Source: Bifidobacterium vansinderenii (GTDB lineage Bacteria; Actinomycetota; Actinomycetes; Actinomycetales; Bifidobacteriaceae). From it: a stretch of 64,000 nucleotides of DNA. The translations under genes and the position numbers were made by a program. Each line of letters begins with the position of its first letter. Within the stretch, counting starts at the first letter, position 1. Below the pieces are notes generated by a model. It ran no database searches. It was not told the DNA's origin and worked only from the letters and a program-made list of their open reading frames with translations. This document shows positions 8,401 to 16,192 of the stretch, in pieces. The stretch spans positions 160,500 through 224,499 of the forward strand of contig NZ_NEWD01000038.1 of assembly GCF_002234915.1 (NCBI RefSeq). Direction: 5' to 3'.

Positions 8401-10129
8401 GGAGTATGTCGAACGGCTCAGCCAGGAATGCAGGGCCGTTGCTTTGCCCATACGCGGGATCACCTACTGGGCCGCCCCCGACGACGCGCGTCGGTTGGAC
8501 GAGAACCCCGACGATCTGATCCTGCGCTACGCCGGTACGCACGGCCCGTTCACCGTCGAAGCCATCGCCGAACGATTCGGGCTGCATGAAGGGCAGACCC
8601 GGGCCGAGCTCAACTACCTCGCCCGCGAAGGACGTCTGCTGCGCGGCGGTTTCGGGACGGATACGACAACGCGCTGGCTCCATCCGAAGGTGTTCCGCAT
8701 CCTTCGCCGCCGGTCCCTTGACAAGGCGCGGGCGGCTGTGCGGCCGGTATCGGCCTTCGCATATCAGGCGTTTCTGGTGGATCGTCTGGGGCCGCAGTCG
8801 GTCGGCGGACAGCGATATGAGGGGGTTGACGGCCTGTTCGACGTCATCGGAATGCTGGAAGGCGTGGCGCTTCCGGCGGCCATGTGGGAGACGACGGTAT
8901 TCCCGTCCCGTGTGCACGATTACCATGCCGGCATGCTCGACGACCTGCTGGCATCCGGCGACGTGTTCTGGGTGGGTTCCGCCGTCGGCGGTGCAGGAAG
9001 AGGCTCCGGCAGGACCATCGCCTGGTATGTTTCGGACTCGCCATTATCACAAGACAACGTGTTGAGCGGTAATGTTTCGGACGTACCCGAGGCTATGCGG
9101 TCCGGCGGCTCCTGGTATGCCCGCCAACTGAAGCCCGACGATGTTCCGGATTCGGTGTTCCTGACACGTATGAGAGCGCTGATGTGGAACGGCGGGATCA
9201 CCTGCAGTTCGTTCACGCCGGTTCGTCTGGCTCTCGGGGGGAAGAGGTCGCCGAACCGGAGAACGTCTCGCGGTCGGCGGTCCGTGGGAGCCGTCAGACG
9301 CGGTCTTTCGGAACGGTCACGACCGACCGTGCTGGATACCGAACTCGCCGGATTATGGTCGCTGACGTTTCCGTTGTCGAAGGATCACGGGGGCTTGCCC
9401 AGCGAATCGGATTCCGACGGCGACGCGATCGCCACGCGCCGGGTCGTGGACGTGACGGAGAGCCTGCTGGACCGGTACGGCGTGGTCAGTGCGCCACTGG
9501 TCGAAATGATCGGACTCGCCGGAGGATTTTCCGGAATCTATCCGGTGCTGCGCCGCATGGAGGACCGCGGCGACGTGATCCGAGGCATGTTCGTGGAAGG
9601 TTTCGGCGCCGCGCAGTTCGCTCGACGGGATGCCGTGGATGCCTTGCGCTCCGCGGCGGCTGACGCCGATGGATGCGGACGCGGGGCTGGTAATGAGTCT
9701 GTGTCCGTCATCGCGATGGATGCGCTTGATCCGGCCTGCCTGTTCGGCGCTGCGATCCCATGGCCCGATCCGGCTCCCATGCCCGACAACATGTCGATCG
9801 ACGTCGAATCGCATACGATACTGCGTCCGACGCGTCGTGAAGGGGCCGTGGTCGTGACATCGGCCGGCCGGGCAGTGCTGTATGCCACGCCGCGAAGCCA
9901 TCATCTGGTCGTATTCTCGGCAACCGGAACGACGGACACGGCGTATGACGACGATCTGCTGCGCCGCGCGTTCGGCGAACTGGCCTATGCGTTGCGTGAT
10001 CGTTCCCGTTCGACGACGTTGTTCTGCGACGTCAACGGCATGCCTCTGACGCGGGGAAATCCGTTCTGGCAGATCATGCATGCCGCGGGATTCGCTCCCT
10101 CGCCGCAGGGGCTGAAGATCTATCCATGA
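5471..10129 (+). CDS. lhr: Lhr-type large ATP-dependent helicase
   Basis: This is a superfamily 2 DNA helicase of the Lhr (large helicase-related) family, about 1552 aa, linked in other bacteria to DNA repair. Motif I APTGSGKT lies at residues 46-53, motif II DEIH at 181-184, and motif VI QRAGRADHR near 411. A long C-terminal half beyond the two RecA-like domains is typical of the family. ATG 5471 has GGAGG only one base upstream, which is too close, while ATG 5441 would add ten residues (MSARKAKIGG) and has a weaker site; the start is therefore uncertain. It converges on parC with 34 bases between stops. Confidence 0.9.
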   Translation: MNDPTCPDWLTPETRDWFTHAFGSPTVVQQQAWNAIHSGDNVLVTAPTGSGKTLAAFLSAIDTLIRQESEPGNAAVGASSSAASRRGVRILYISPLKALGADVAKNLRRPLDGIAERFEQAHGRAPRITVGMRSGDSTPKERRAIASHPPDILVTTPESLYLLLTSKARRILTTVDTVIVDEIHALAGTKRGVHLTLSLERLVLLAGEFQRIGLSATVRPLDTAAEFLAGARDVSVIAPRDSPSFALRIINPADEMRDITVPSMSGDDDDHGSIWPRVERSILNDILAHRTTLVFVNSRGLCEKLTARLNDLYAERIHGLQPLRYRNRDHYDAVAGSSTMLVHGHAPDDIIAMAHHGSVSKERRHQVEADLKAGLLKCVVATSSLELGIDMGTVDLVIQISPPFSVSSALQRAGRADHRVNGISHAWFYPLTREQILITAATAEAMRDGHIESLTIPANPLDVLAQQTVAAAAMGQLDHDDWYRVVRRAAPYRHLDENAYDATIGMMSGQYSGEEFSVFRPALVWDRRTGAISARPGAQRLAVTCGGTIPDRGTYSVVLADESAGRGAKRVGELDEEMVYESRIGDVITLGTSTWRIREITHDRVIVTPAPGQTARLPFWHGDGPGRDADSGETIGRVTRELTAGLDHDSRFVGPILRRLRNDGLDEQGIDELSHLLAEQQAATGRIPDDRTLVIERCQDEDGDWRVIIHSPYGRRIHEPWAMGIDMRLREQYGYEGQTMAADDGIVLRVPDTSEALPWKSLIVFEPDELEQNVRRHIAETALFAARFRENAARSLFMPRMNPTRRVPLWQQRLRAAQLQTAASAIPGFPLILETARECLQDVYDMAALRRMMTALANGRIAVASAQTITPSPFARSLLFGYTGAYMYQYDVPQAERAAATLALDPELLAGLLGDDGAETSLPLDAQVIERTEAELQCLADDRRKHGMEGVADLLRLLGPLSVNDIAARLRDGQSAGEYVERLSQECRAVALPIRGITYWAAPDDARRLDENPDDLILRYAGTHGPFTVEAIAERFGLHEGQTRAELNYLAREGRLLRGGFGTDTTTRWLHPKVFRILRRRSLDKARAAVRPVSAFAYQAFLVDRLGPQSVGGQRYEGVDGLFDVIGMLEGVALPAAMWETTVFPSRVHDYHAGMLDDLLASGDVFWVGSAVGGAGRGSGRTIAWYVSDSPLSQDNVLSGNVSDVPEAMRSGGSWYARQLKPDDVPDSVFLTRMRALMWNGGITCSSFTPVRLALGGKRSPNRRTSRGRRSVGAVRRGLSERSRPTVLDTELAGLWSLTFPLSKDHGGLPSESDSDGDAIATRRVVDVTESLLDRYGVVSAPLVEMIGLAGGFSGIYPVLRRMEDRGDVIRGMFVEGFGAAQFARRDAVDALRSAAADADGCGRGAGNESVSVIAMDALDPACLFGAAIPWPDPAPMPDNMSIDVESHTILRPTRREGAVVVTSAGRAVLYATPRSHHLVVFSATGTTDTAYDDDLLRRAFGELAYALRDRSRSTTLFCDVNGMPLTRGNPFWQIMHAAGFAPSPQGLKIYP

Positions 10130-10163
10130 CTTCCGCCCCTGCGAATTATGGTCCCCGACGGAG

Positions 10164-12809
10164 TCAGGCGACGATGGCGATGGGGGAGTCCAGGTCCACT
10201 CCGGATCCGTCGCGGCGCATATCCGGCGACGGCAGCGCGACCGGAGCCCCGGATGCGGCCGAGGCGAACAGCGGCCACGCGCCCACTCGCGCGAGCAGCA
10301 GCGTATCCTGCCCCTTGAGGAAACGCTGGGATCTCACGCCGCCGGTGCCGCGTCCCTTGGTCGGGTACAGTTCCAAAGGCGTGATCTTCGCGCTGCCGTT
10401 CTCCGTACCCTCCAGCGCCTCGGAGTCGCCGGCGACCGTAAGCACCACGGCGCCCGAATACAGGACTTCGCCGCTTTCGGTTTCAGACTCCGTCCACGCA
10501 AGACGCCCGGCGGGAACGACCGCAAACGCGGCCACCTGGCAGCCCTCGGCGAGCCTGATACCAGCCATGCCGGCGGAATTGCGCCCCTGGGCGCGCACAT
10601 TGCCCGCGTCGAAGGTCAGCAGAGAGGAATCCGTGGACACGAATACCAGACGATCCTCATCGGCTGCCGGAGCCGCGGCGAGTGCGACGTCGCCATCCTT
10701 GAGGTCGATGACGCTCCACGAATCCATTGTGGTGGGGGACTCCCGATTCCACCGCTTGATCACGCCGCCGCGCGTGCCGATCGCCAACGGACGGTCGTCA
10801 TCCAGCGCCACGGCGGCGATCACGTGCTCACCCGCGATCGGCTCGGTGCTTTCCGTCATCGTCAGCAGTTCGTCGGCGGCCACGCCTCCCGAAACGTTCG
10901 GCTCGGCGGTCGCGGGCAATGCCGGCAGATCCGACACATGCGCCAGCACGAAACGACCGGCCGAGGTCACCAGACCATAACGGGACGTGGTGGTGGTGCG
11001 GAACTCCGAAACGATCTCGTCGTTCGCGCCGCGGGCCGTATGCGGGCCACGTGCCGCCAGCGCGTCGAGCGCGCTTTCGCCGCTGCGGGCGATCAGCCCG
11101 GATGCGGAAAGCAGCACGGAGCAGGGCTCCTCGCTGATCGTCAGCGAAGCGACGCCGTGCTGGGCTGCCTGGGCAGCCTGTTGCGCCGCCTGAGTCGCGC
11201 GTGCCATACCCTTGGCTCCGTTGATGGCGGCCTCGGTATCGGCGGCATGCCCGGCGGAGAGCGTTGCGGCCTCGCTGTGCACGGGGGAGAGTTCGCCACT
11301 GGGTGCGGCATCCAGCAGCACCGTGCGTCGGGGAGTACCCCACTTGGCTACGGCCTGGTCCATCTCATCGGTCACCACACGATCCAGTCGCTCATCGGAG
11401 CCGAGGATCTCGTCAAGTTCTTCGATGCGGCGGCGGAGGTCATCACGTTCCGCCTCCAGTTCGATACGGCTCATGCGGGTCAGTCGGCGCAGACGCAGAT
11501 CAAGGATGTACTGCGCCTGAATGTCGTCGAGCTCGAACACCGCCATCAGACGGGTCTTGGCGGCATCGGCGTCCTCGGATCCTCGGATCACCTGAATGAC
11601 CTCGTCGATGTCGATCAGGGCCAGCAGCAGGCCCTCCACCAGATGCAGGCGCTCCTCGGCCTTGCGCTTGCGATAGGCGCTGCGGCGGCGGACCACGGAA
11701 CGTCGATGGTCGATCCACACCTGCAGCAGCTCCCTGAGCCCCATGGTGTGCGGTCGGCCGTCGACAAGCGCCACATTGTTGATCGTGAACGAATCCTGCA
11801 GCGGAGTGTGCTTGAACAGCTGGGCGAGCACGGCCTCCGGATTGAAGCCGGTCTTCACCTCGATCACCAGACGCGTGCCGTTGTGCCGGTCGGTCAGATC
11901 GATGGCACCGGTGATGCCCTCGAGCTTCTTGCTCTTCACCCCTTCGGAGATGCGTTCCAGCACCTTCTCCGGCCCCACCATGAACGGCAGCTCGGTCACC
12001 ACAATGCCCTTCTTGCGCGCCGTGATGTTCTCCACATGCGTCACCGAGCGCGTGACGAACGATCCTCGACCGTTCTCATACGCCTCGCGAATGCCGTCAC
12101 GGCCGATGATGATGCCTCCGCCCGGCAGATCCGGGCCGGGAACATACCGCATCAGATCGTCCACCGACGCGTCGGGATGCGCCATCAGATATTTGGCCGC
12201 GGCCACCACCTCGCCAAGGTTGTGGGTAACCATGTTCGTGGCCATGCCCACCGCGATGCCGGACGATCCGTTGACCAACAGGTTCGGAATGGCCGCCGGC
12301 AGCACCTCGGGCTCCTGCAGCTTGTTGTCGTAGTTCGGGCGGAATCCCACCGTATCCTCGTCGATGTCGGCGTTCATGCCCAACGCCGCGGGAGCCAGAC
12401 GGGCCTCGGTGTATCGGGAGGCGGCCGGCCCGTCGTCGAGCGAACCGAAATTGCCGTGGCCGTCGACCAGAGGCAGTCGCATGGCGAACGGCTGGGCCAG
12501 ACGGACCATGGCCTCGTAGATCGCGGAGTCGCCATGCGGATGGAGCTTGCCCATCACCTCGCCCACCACACGGGCCGACTTCATATACGAACGGTCCGGA
12601 GTCAGGTTCATCTCGCCCATCTGATAGATGATGCGCCGCTGCACAGGCTTGAGACCATCACGCGCGTCCGGCAGCGCACGGGCGTAGATCACCGAATACG
12701 CGTATTCGAGGAACGAACGGCTCATCTCCTCGTTAAGTGGCGTATCGACGATGTTCTCCCGCACCGTGCGAGGATCGAACGACGGCTTGGTCTTGTGCTT
12801 CGTGGCCAA
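10164..12809 (-). CDS. parC: DNA topoisomerase IV subunit A
   Basis: This is the DNA-breaking and rejoining subunit of topoisomerase IV, about 881 aa. TTG 12809 is preferred over the ATG at 12839 because AAAGGAG lies eight bases upstream of the TTG, inside the longer frame. The winged-helix region carries [12 protein letters not shown] (residues 90-101), with Ser95 and Glu99 at the quinolone-resistance positions in their wild-type state, and the catalytic tyrosine is Tyr133 in [12 protein letters not shown] following the Ser is the ParC form. The C-terminal beta-pinwheel half runs from about residue 500 to the end. It faces lhr and is separated from parE by 8 kb. Confidence 0.92.
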   Translation of the reverse strand: MATKHKTKPSFDPRTVRENIVDTPLNEEMSRSFLEYAYSVIYARALPDARDGLKPVQRRIIYQMGEMNLTPDRSYMKSARVVGEVMGKLHPHGDSAIYEAMVRLAQPFAMRLPLVDGHGNFGSLDDGPAASRYTEARLAPAALGMNADIDEDTVGFRPNYDNKLQEPEVLPAAIPNLLVNGSSGIAVGMATNMVTHNLGEVVAAAKYLMAHPDASVDDLMRYVPGPDLPGGGIIIGRDGIREAYENGRGSFVTRSVTHVENITARKKGIVVTELPFMVGPEKVLERISEGVKSKKLEGITGAIDLTDRHNGTRLVIEVKTGFNPEAVLAQLFKHTPLQDSFTINNVALVDGRPHTMGLRELLQVWIDHRRSVVRRRSAYRKRKAEERLHLVEGLLLALIDIDEVIQVIRGSEDADAAKTRLMAVFELDDIQAQYILDLRLRRLTRMSRIELEAERDDLRRRIEELDEILGSDERLDRVVTDEMDQAVAKWGTPRRTVLLDAAPSGELSPVHSEAATLSAGHAADTEAAINGAKGMARATQAAQQAAQAAQHGVASLTISEEPCSVLLSASGLIARSGESALDALAARGPHTARGANDEIVSEFRTTTTSRYGLVTSAGRFVLAHVSDLPALPATAEPNVSGGVAADELLTMTESTEPIAGEHVIAAVALDDDRPLAIGTRGGVIKRWNRESPTTMDSWSVIDLKDGDVALAAAPAADEDRLVFVSTDSSLLTFDAGNVRAQGRNSAGMAGIRLAEGCQVAAFAVVPAGRLAWTESETESGEVLYSGAVVLTVAGDSEALEGTENGSAKITPLELYPTKGRGTGGVRSQRFLKGQDTLLLARVGAWPLFASAASGAPVALPSPDMRRDGSGVDLDSPIAIVA

Positions 12810-12879
12810 CGCTTGAACTCCTTTGCGAACGTGAATCAACCATCCATATTACGACGACTTGACGGGAAGCAGTGGTTCA

Positions 12880-14109
12880 ATGGAAGGCATGAGTGTGGAA
12901 GTGCCCGACCCGAATGAGCTGCTGAGGCTGCAGCCGACCGTACGATACGATGACCGAAACGATCAGGGTCGTGGAGGAATCCGACATCTGAGCACGGTGC
13001 TGCCGGCGATCAGTGCAGCCATCGGCTGCCCCATGCCGACACCGATTCATGCCGATCCGGGACTCGCCCGCGAACAACTCGGATTGCCCGAGGCCTCCAG
13101 CGCGGTCATCGTGCTGGTCGACGGTCTTGGCTTCTGGAATCTGGCCATGCGCCGCGGCCACGCCCCGTATTTGCGCTCGCTGCTCGACGACTCCGCCTGC
13201 TCGAGGCCGATCTCCACCTGCTATCCCAGTACCACGGTGGCCGCCATGAGCACGTTCGGCACGGGCACCTGTCCCGGCCTGACCGCCATGACCGGCTACA
13301 CCCAGTTGAATGTGCAGACCGACGCTATCTGCCAGCTCATCCAGTTCAAGGACGCTCCCGAACCGCAGGAGTTGCAACGCCAGCCGACGATCTTCGAGCG
13401 ACTGACGGCAGGGGGAGTGCGGGTCACCTCGTCCGGTCTGCCCAAGTTCGCCTCGTCGCCGCTCACCCAAGCGGCGTTCCGCGGCGCGGACTACATCTCC
13501 AACGTTCTTCCCCGTGATCGTGTGCTTGCCGCGGCCAAGGCGGCGCGAACCCCCGGTCTGACCTATCTGTACATTCGCGACGCCGACAAGACCGGACACA
13601 ACTACGGGTGGGACTCCGACCGTTGGATCGGCGCGTTCGAACGCATCGATGCCCAGCTGGGACTGCTCAGCCGCAGTGTGCCCAAGGGGACGCTGATCGT
13701 CATCACGGCCGATCACGGCATGATCTCCACGGATCCCGCTCAGCGCATCGACATCGCGCAGGAACCCGTGCTGGCCCGTGGCGTACGCACAGTGGGCGGG
13801 GAGCCCCGTGCGCTCATGCTGTATCTCGAACCGGGCCAGTCGGCGGACGAGGTGGCATCCCGCTGGCGTGAACGGCTCGGGGACTCCGCCTTGGTCCGTA
13901 CTCGTGAGGAGGCCGTGGCCGACGGCGTCTACGGACAGGTGGAGCCGCGCGTGCTGCCGATGATCGGCGACGTGCTGGTCAGCGCGGCGGGACGGACGAC
14001 CATCGTCGACTCGCGCATCCAGACCGACAAGGCGACCAGGCTGCCGTCCGTGCATGGTTCCCAGACGTCAGCGGAAATGGACATTCCTCTGTTGATCGAC
14101 GTGGCCTGA
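12880..14109 (+). CDS. Alkaline-phosphatase-superfamily phosphodiesterase
   Basis: This protein of about 409 aa belongs to the nucleotide pyrophosphatase/phosphodiesterase branch of the alkaline phosphatase superfamily. Metal and nucleophile motifs are present in order: VIVLVDGLG (metal Asp), CYPSTTVAAM (nucleophile Thr), DADKTGHNYG (Asp and His) and ITADHGM (Asp-His pair). No signal peptide is seen, so it is probably cytoplasmic; the substrate is unknown. The start is uncertain among TTG 12859, ATG 12880 and ATG 12889, and none has a strong ribosome binding site. It converges on sepH across a short perfect hairpin. Confidence 0.82.
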   Translation: MEGMSVEVPDPNELLRLQPTVRYDDRNDQGRGGIRHLSTVLPAISAAIGCPMPTPIHADPGLAREQLGLPEASSAVIVLVDGLGFWNLAMRRGHAPYLRSLLDDSACSRPISTCYPSTTVAAMSTFGTGTCPGLTAMTGYTQLNVQTDAICQLIQFKDAPEPQELQRQPTIFERLTAGGVRVTSSGLPKFASSPLTQAAFRGADYISNVLPRDRVLAAAKAARTPGLTYLYIRDADKTGHNYGWDSDRWIGAFERIDAQLGLLSRSVPKGTLIVITADHGMISTDPAQRIDIAQEPVLARGVRTVGGEPRALMLYLEPGQSADEVASRWRERLGDSALVRTREEAVADGVYGQVEPRVLPMIGDVLVSAAGRTTIVDSRIQTDKATRLPSVHGSQTSAEMDIPLLIDVA

Positions 14110-14128
14110 CTCCTCTGCCGGAGGAGTC
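14108..14128. terminator. Convergent hairpin between the phosphodiesterase gene and sepH
   Basis: GACTCCTC (14108-14115) pairs perfectly with GAGGAGTC (14121-14128) around a five-base loop. It overlaps the phosphodiesterase stop codon and lies just past the sepH stop. There is no T run, so it is a modest terminator for either strand. Confidence 0.5.
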
Positions 14129-14138
14129 TTCCGCGCCG

Positions 14139-15182
14139 TTATTCACCGAACAGGATCTCATCCCAACTAGGCACCGCGGAACGTCGGCTCTTGCGACGCG
14201 GTTTGGCCGGTGCCGCTTCGTCTCCGGAGTGGCCATCGCCCTGCGCGTTGGACACCAGAGGGGAGACCTTGTCGCCGTCGCCGTTCTTGTCGGTGTCGGT
14301 CTGCGCCGATTCCTCAGTCCGGGCGTTTCGTCCGTCCTTGCCGGTCTTGTCTCCGTACAGCCAGTCGCCGGTGGTCTTCGTGCCGTCGGCTTTTCGATCT
14401 CCCGCGCCGTCGTCATGACCGTCCGGTGTCGTGATCGTCGAGGATGACGGTACGGGGGAGTCCGGCGACTCGCCTGCCGGCAGGGGAGAATCGCCGTGGC
14501 TGTCCGAAATGTGGACATCGTTTACTGAATTCTTGTCATTCTGGGAACGGTCGAAAACGGAATGGGAGTCGTCCGGTTCTCCGCCGTTCGGCTCGAAGCG
14601 CTTCGCCTTCAGCAGCATGCCCGCCGTCGTATTCATGGGCGTGACCGAATTGTCACGCATGTCCCACGCCCACTCTGCCTTGATCAGACGCCCCGCGGTC
14701 TCGAACGACGCATGGATACGCCATGGTTCACGGGTGTGGCGGGTGGCCGACCAGCGAACCGTGTCCATGGGAATATGGGCCGCGCGCAGCGATGCCTCCA
14801 CCACGTCAAGCACGCTGCGACTACGTGACGTGGTGGAGGCGGGAGCGGAGAAGAACTGGTTGATGGCGTACTTCTTCTCCGTCTCCACCGGCTGGGCGAA
14901 ACGCCGCACCAGCACTTCGCTTACGGAATAGTTCTTCGCCACCTCGCTGGGGCTGGCGCCGGCGCGGATCATCGACTGGATCATGGAGATGGGGATCGTG
15001 GCGCTGGATTGCGGATCCGGCGCATCGCCACGCTCCACCCGGATCTGCTTGCTGGCGAGAATGCCTTGTTCGAGACGGTCGTCGATACGCACGAGGAAGG
15101 AATGACCGTCCATGGAAAAGACCAGATCGCCGTTTTTATCGACACGTTCGAAATGCGCCACCTTGAGCGTTTCATTCGACAT
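14139..15182 (-). CDS. sepH: SepH-like cell division regulator (DUF3071)
   Basis: This is a 347-aa member of the actinobacterial SepH/DUF3071 family, which in Streptomyces and mycobacteria binds FtsZ and promotes its assembly. The N-terminal DUF3071 domain covers about residues 1-175 and includes a helix-turn-helix-like segment (SPSEVAKNYSVSEVLVRRFA). It is followed by a long charged, disordered linker of about 150 residues rich in D, S, T and G, and ends in the family's short C-terminal motif VPSWDEILFG. ATG 15182 is chosen because the domain starts there and AGGAAG lies about 12 bases upstream; the longer frame adds unrelated residues. It is divergent from the DUF4193 gene. Confidence 0.88.
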   Translation of the reverse strand: MSNETLKVAHFERVDKNGDLVFSMDGHSFLVRIDDRLEQGILASKQIRVERGDAPDPQSSATIPISMIQSMIRAGASPSEVAKNYSVSEVLVRRFAQPVETEKKYAINQFFSAPASTTSRSRSVLDVVEASLRAAHIPMDTVRWSATRHTREPWRIHASFETAGRLIKAEWAWDMRDNSVTPMNTTAGMLLKAKRFEPNGGEPDDSHSVFDRSQNDKNSVNDVHISDSHGDSPLPAGESPDSPVPSSSTITTPDGHDDGAGDRKADGTKTTGDWLYGDKTGKDGRNARTEESAQTDTDKNGDGDKVSPLVSNAQGDGHSGDEAAPAKPRRKSRRSAVPSWDEILFGE

Positions 15183-15265
15183 ACAGGCACCCGACTTCCT
15201 ACAAAGATCACTGATATATCTATTGTGCCCCACGTGTCGGAATTTTGCGGGTATTTGAAATCGTG

Positions 15266-15271
15266 TATCCT
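15266..15271 (+). promoter_or_regulatory. Candidate -10 element for the DUF4193-dut operon
   Basis: TATCCT lies about 50 bases upstream of the DUF4193 start codon, leaving a leader of roughly 44 bases that contains GAAAGGAG. No good -35 is seen at the usual spacing. Confidence 0.35.
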
Positions 15272-15321
15272 ATGGCGCAGAACATGACGCCAATGTCTTT
15301 TGAATAGAAAGGAGTCCCATC

Positions 15322-15618
15322 ATGGCACAGGATTACGATACCCCCAGAAGCAAGGACGAGGACGAGGAGTCCATCGAGGCTCTGGGCAAGAGCTCGAGGC
15401 AGAATCAGGCCGGCGACATCGACGACGATGAGAACGCCATCGCCGAGGACTACGAGCTGCCCGGCGCCGATCTGAGCAACGAGGACTCGTCCGTGACCGT
15501 CATCCCGATGCAGGGTGACGAGTTCGTCTGCTCCGAATGCTTCCTGGTCAAGCACCGCAGCCAGCTGGCCTACACCACCGACGATGGCGATCCCGTCTGC
15601 GAGGAGTGCGCCGGCTGA
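15322..15618 (+). CDS. DUF4193 zinc-ribbon-like protein
   Basis: This 98-aa acidic protein belongs to the actinobacterial DUF4193 family. The N-terminal two thirds is acidic and probably disordered; the C-terminus has two CxxC pairs, C70-x2-C73 and C93-x2-C96, that would bind zinc. Function is unknown in the family. ATG 15322 has AAAGGAG at good spacing. It is one base upstream of dut and certainly co-transcribed with it, a neighbourhood common in actinobacteria. Confidence 0.85.
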   Translation: MAQDYDTPRSKDEDEESIEALGKSSRQNQAGDIDDDENAIAEDYELPGADLSNEDSSVTVIPMQGDEFVCSECFLVKHRSQLAYTTDDGDPVCEECAG

Positions 15619-15619
15619 C

Positions 15620-16093
15620 ATGACATACGACGAGACATACAACGGTCCCGAAAACGTGGAGGTGCTCGTCAAGTCACTGACCGGCGCCCCCGTCGATCTG
15701 CACTATGCTCACGGCGGTGACGCCGGCGCCGACCTGCGGACCACGCAGCGGGTAGAACTCAAGCCGTTCGAACGCGCCTTGGTGCCCACAGGTGTGGCCA
15801 TGGCACTGCCCGCAGGATATGTGGGGCTCGTGCATCCCCGTTCCGGACTGGCGGTCAAGCAGGGCGTCACCGTGCTGAACGCGCCCGGAACGATCGACGC
15901 CGGATACCGTGGCGAGATCAAGGTCCCGCTGATCAACCTCGACCCCGAACACACCGTGGTCTTCGAGCCGGGGGACAGGATCGCCCAGCTGGTCATCCAG
16001 CGCTATGTCGAGGCGCGTTTCATCGAGGCCGAGCGACTTCCCGGATCCGATCGCGCCGGACGTGGATTCGGTTCCACGGGAATCAATTCCTGA
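15620..16093 (+). CDS. dut: dUTP diphosphatase
   Basis: This trimeric dUTPase of 157 aa hydrolyses dUTP to dUMP and diphosphate, keeping uracil out of DNA and supplying dTMP synthesis. All five family motifs are present in order: DAGADLR, PRSGLA, NAPGTIDAGYRGEIKVPL with the catalytic Asp, GDRIAQLVIQ, and the C-terminal GRGFGSTG lid. ATG 15620 starts one base after the DUF4193 stop; the longer frame upstream overlaps that gene and has no ribosome binding site. Length is normal. Confidence 0.96.
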   Translation: MTYDETYNGPENVEVLVKSLTGAPVDLHYAHGGDAGADLRTTQRVELKPFERALVPTGVAMALPAGYVGLVHPRSGLAVKQGVTVLNAPGTIDAGYRGEIKVPLINLDPEHTVVFEPGDRIAQLVIQRYVEARFIEAERLPGSDRAGRGFGSTGINS

Positions 16094-16100
16094 CGAATGC

Positions 16101-16123
16101 CGCGCCCCGCAAAACGGGGCGCG
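16101..16123 (+). terminator. Hairpin after dut
   Basis: CGCGCCCCG and CGGGGCGCG pair perfectly over nine bases around CAAAA, eight bases after the dut stop. No T run follows, so it may end or slow transcription before rel, which has its own -10 element downstream. Confidence 0.55.
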
Positions 16124-16150
16124 AATGCGACGGTTAGCGGGGAAACTCAT

Positions 16151-16156
16151 TACAAT
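16151..16156 (+). promoter_or_regulatory. Candidate -10 element for rel
   Basis: TACAAT lies 36 bases upstream of the rel start codon, after the dut hairpin, leaving a leader with GGAGAGGAG before ATG 16193. A separate rel promoter would uncouple the stringent-response enzyme from dut. Confidence 0.4.
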
Positions 16157-16192
16157 GGGCACCACCACAGCCGCGTAGGAGAGGAGAGCATT

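Noticed and set aside
10126..10980. A 284-codon plus-strand frame overlapping the lhr stop
   Set aside because: It lies opposite the end of parC, has Ser/Pro/Ala shadow composition and no ribosome binding site.
10824..12917. A 697-codon plus-strand frame opposite parC
   Set aside because: Shadow composition; parC has all catalytic motifs on the other strand.
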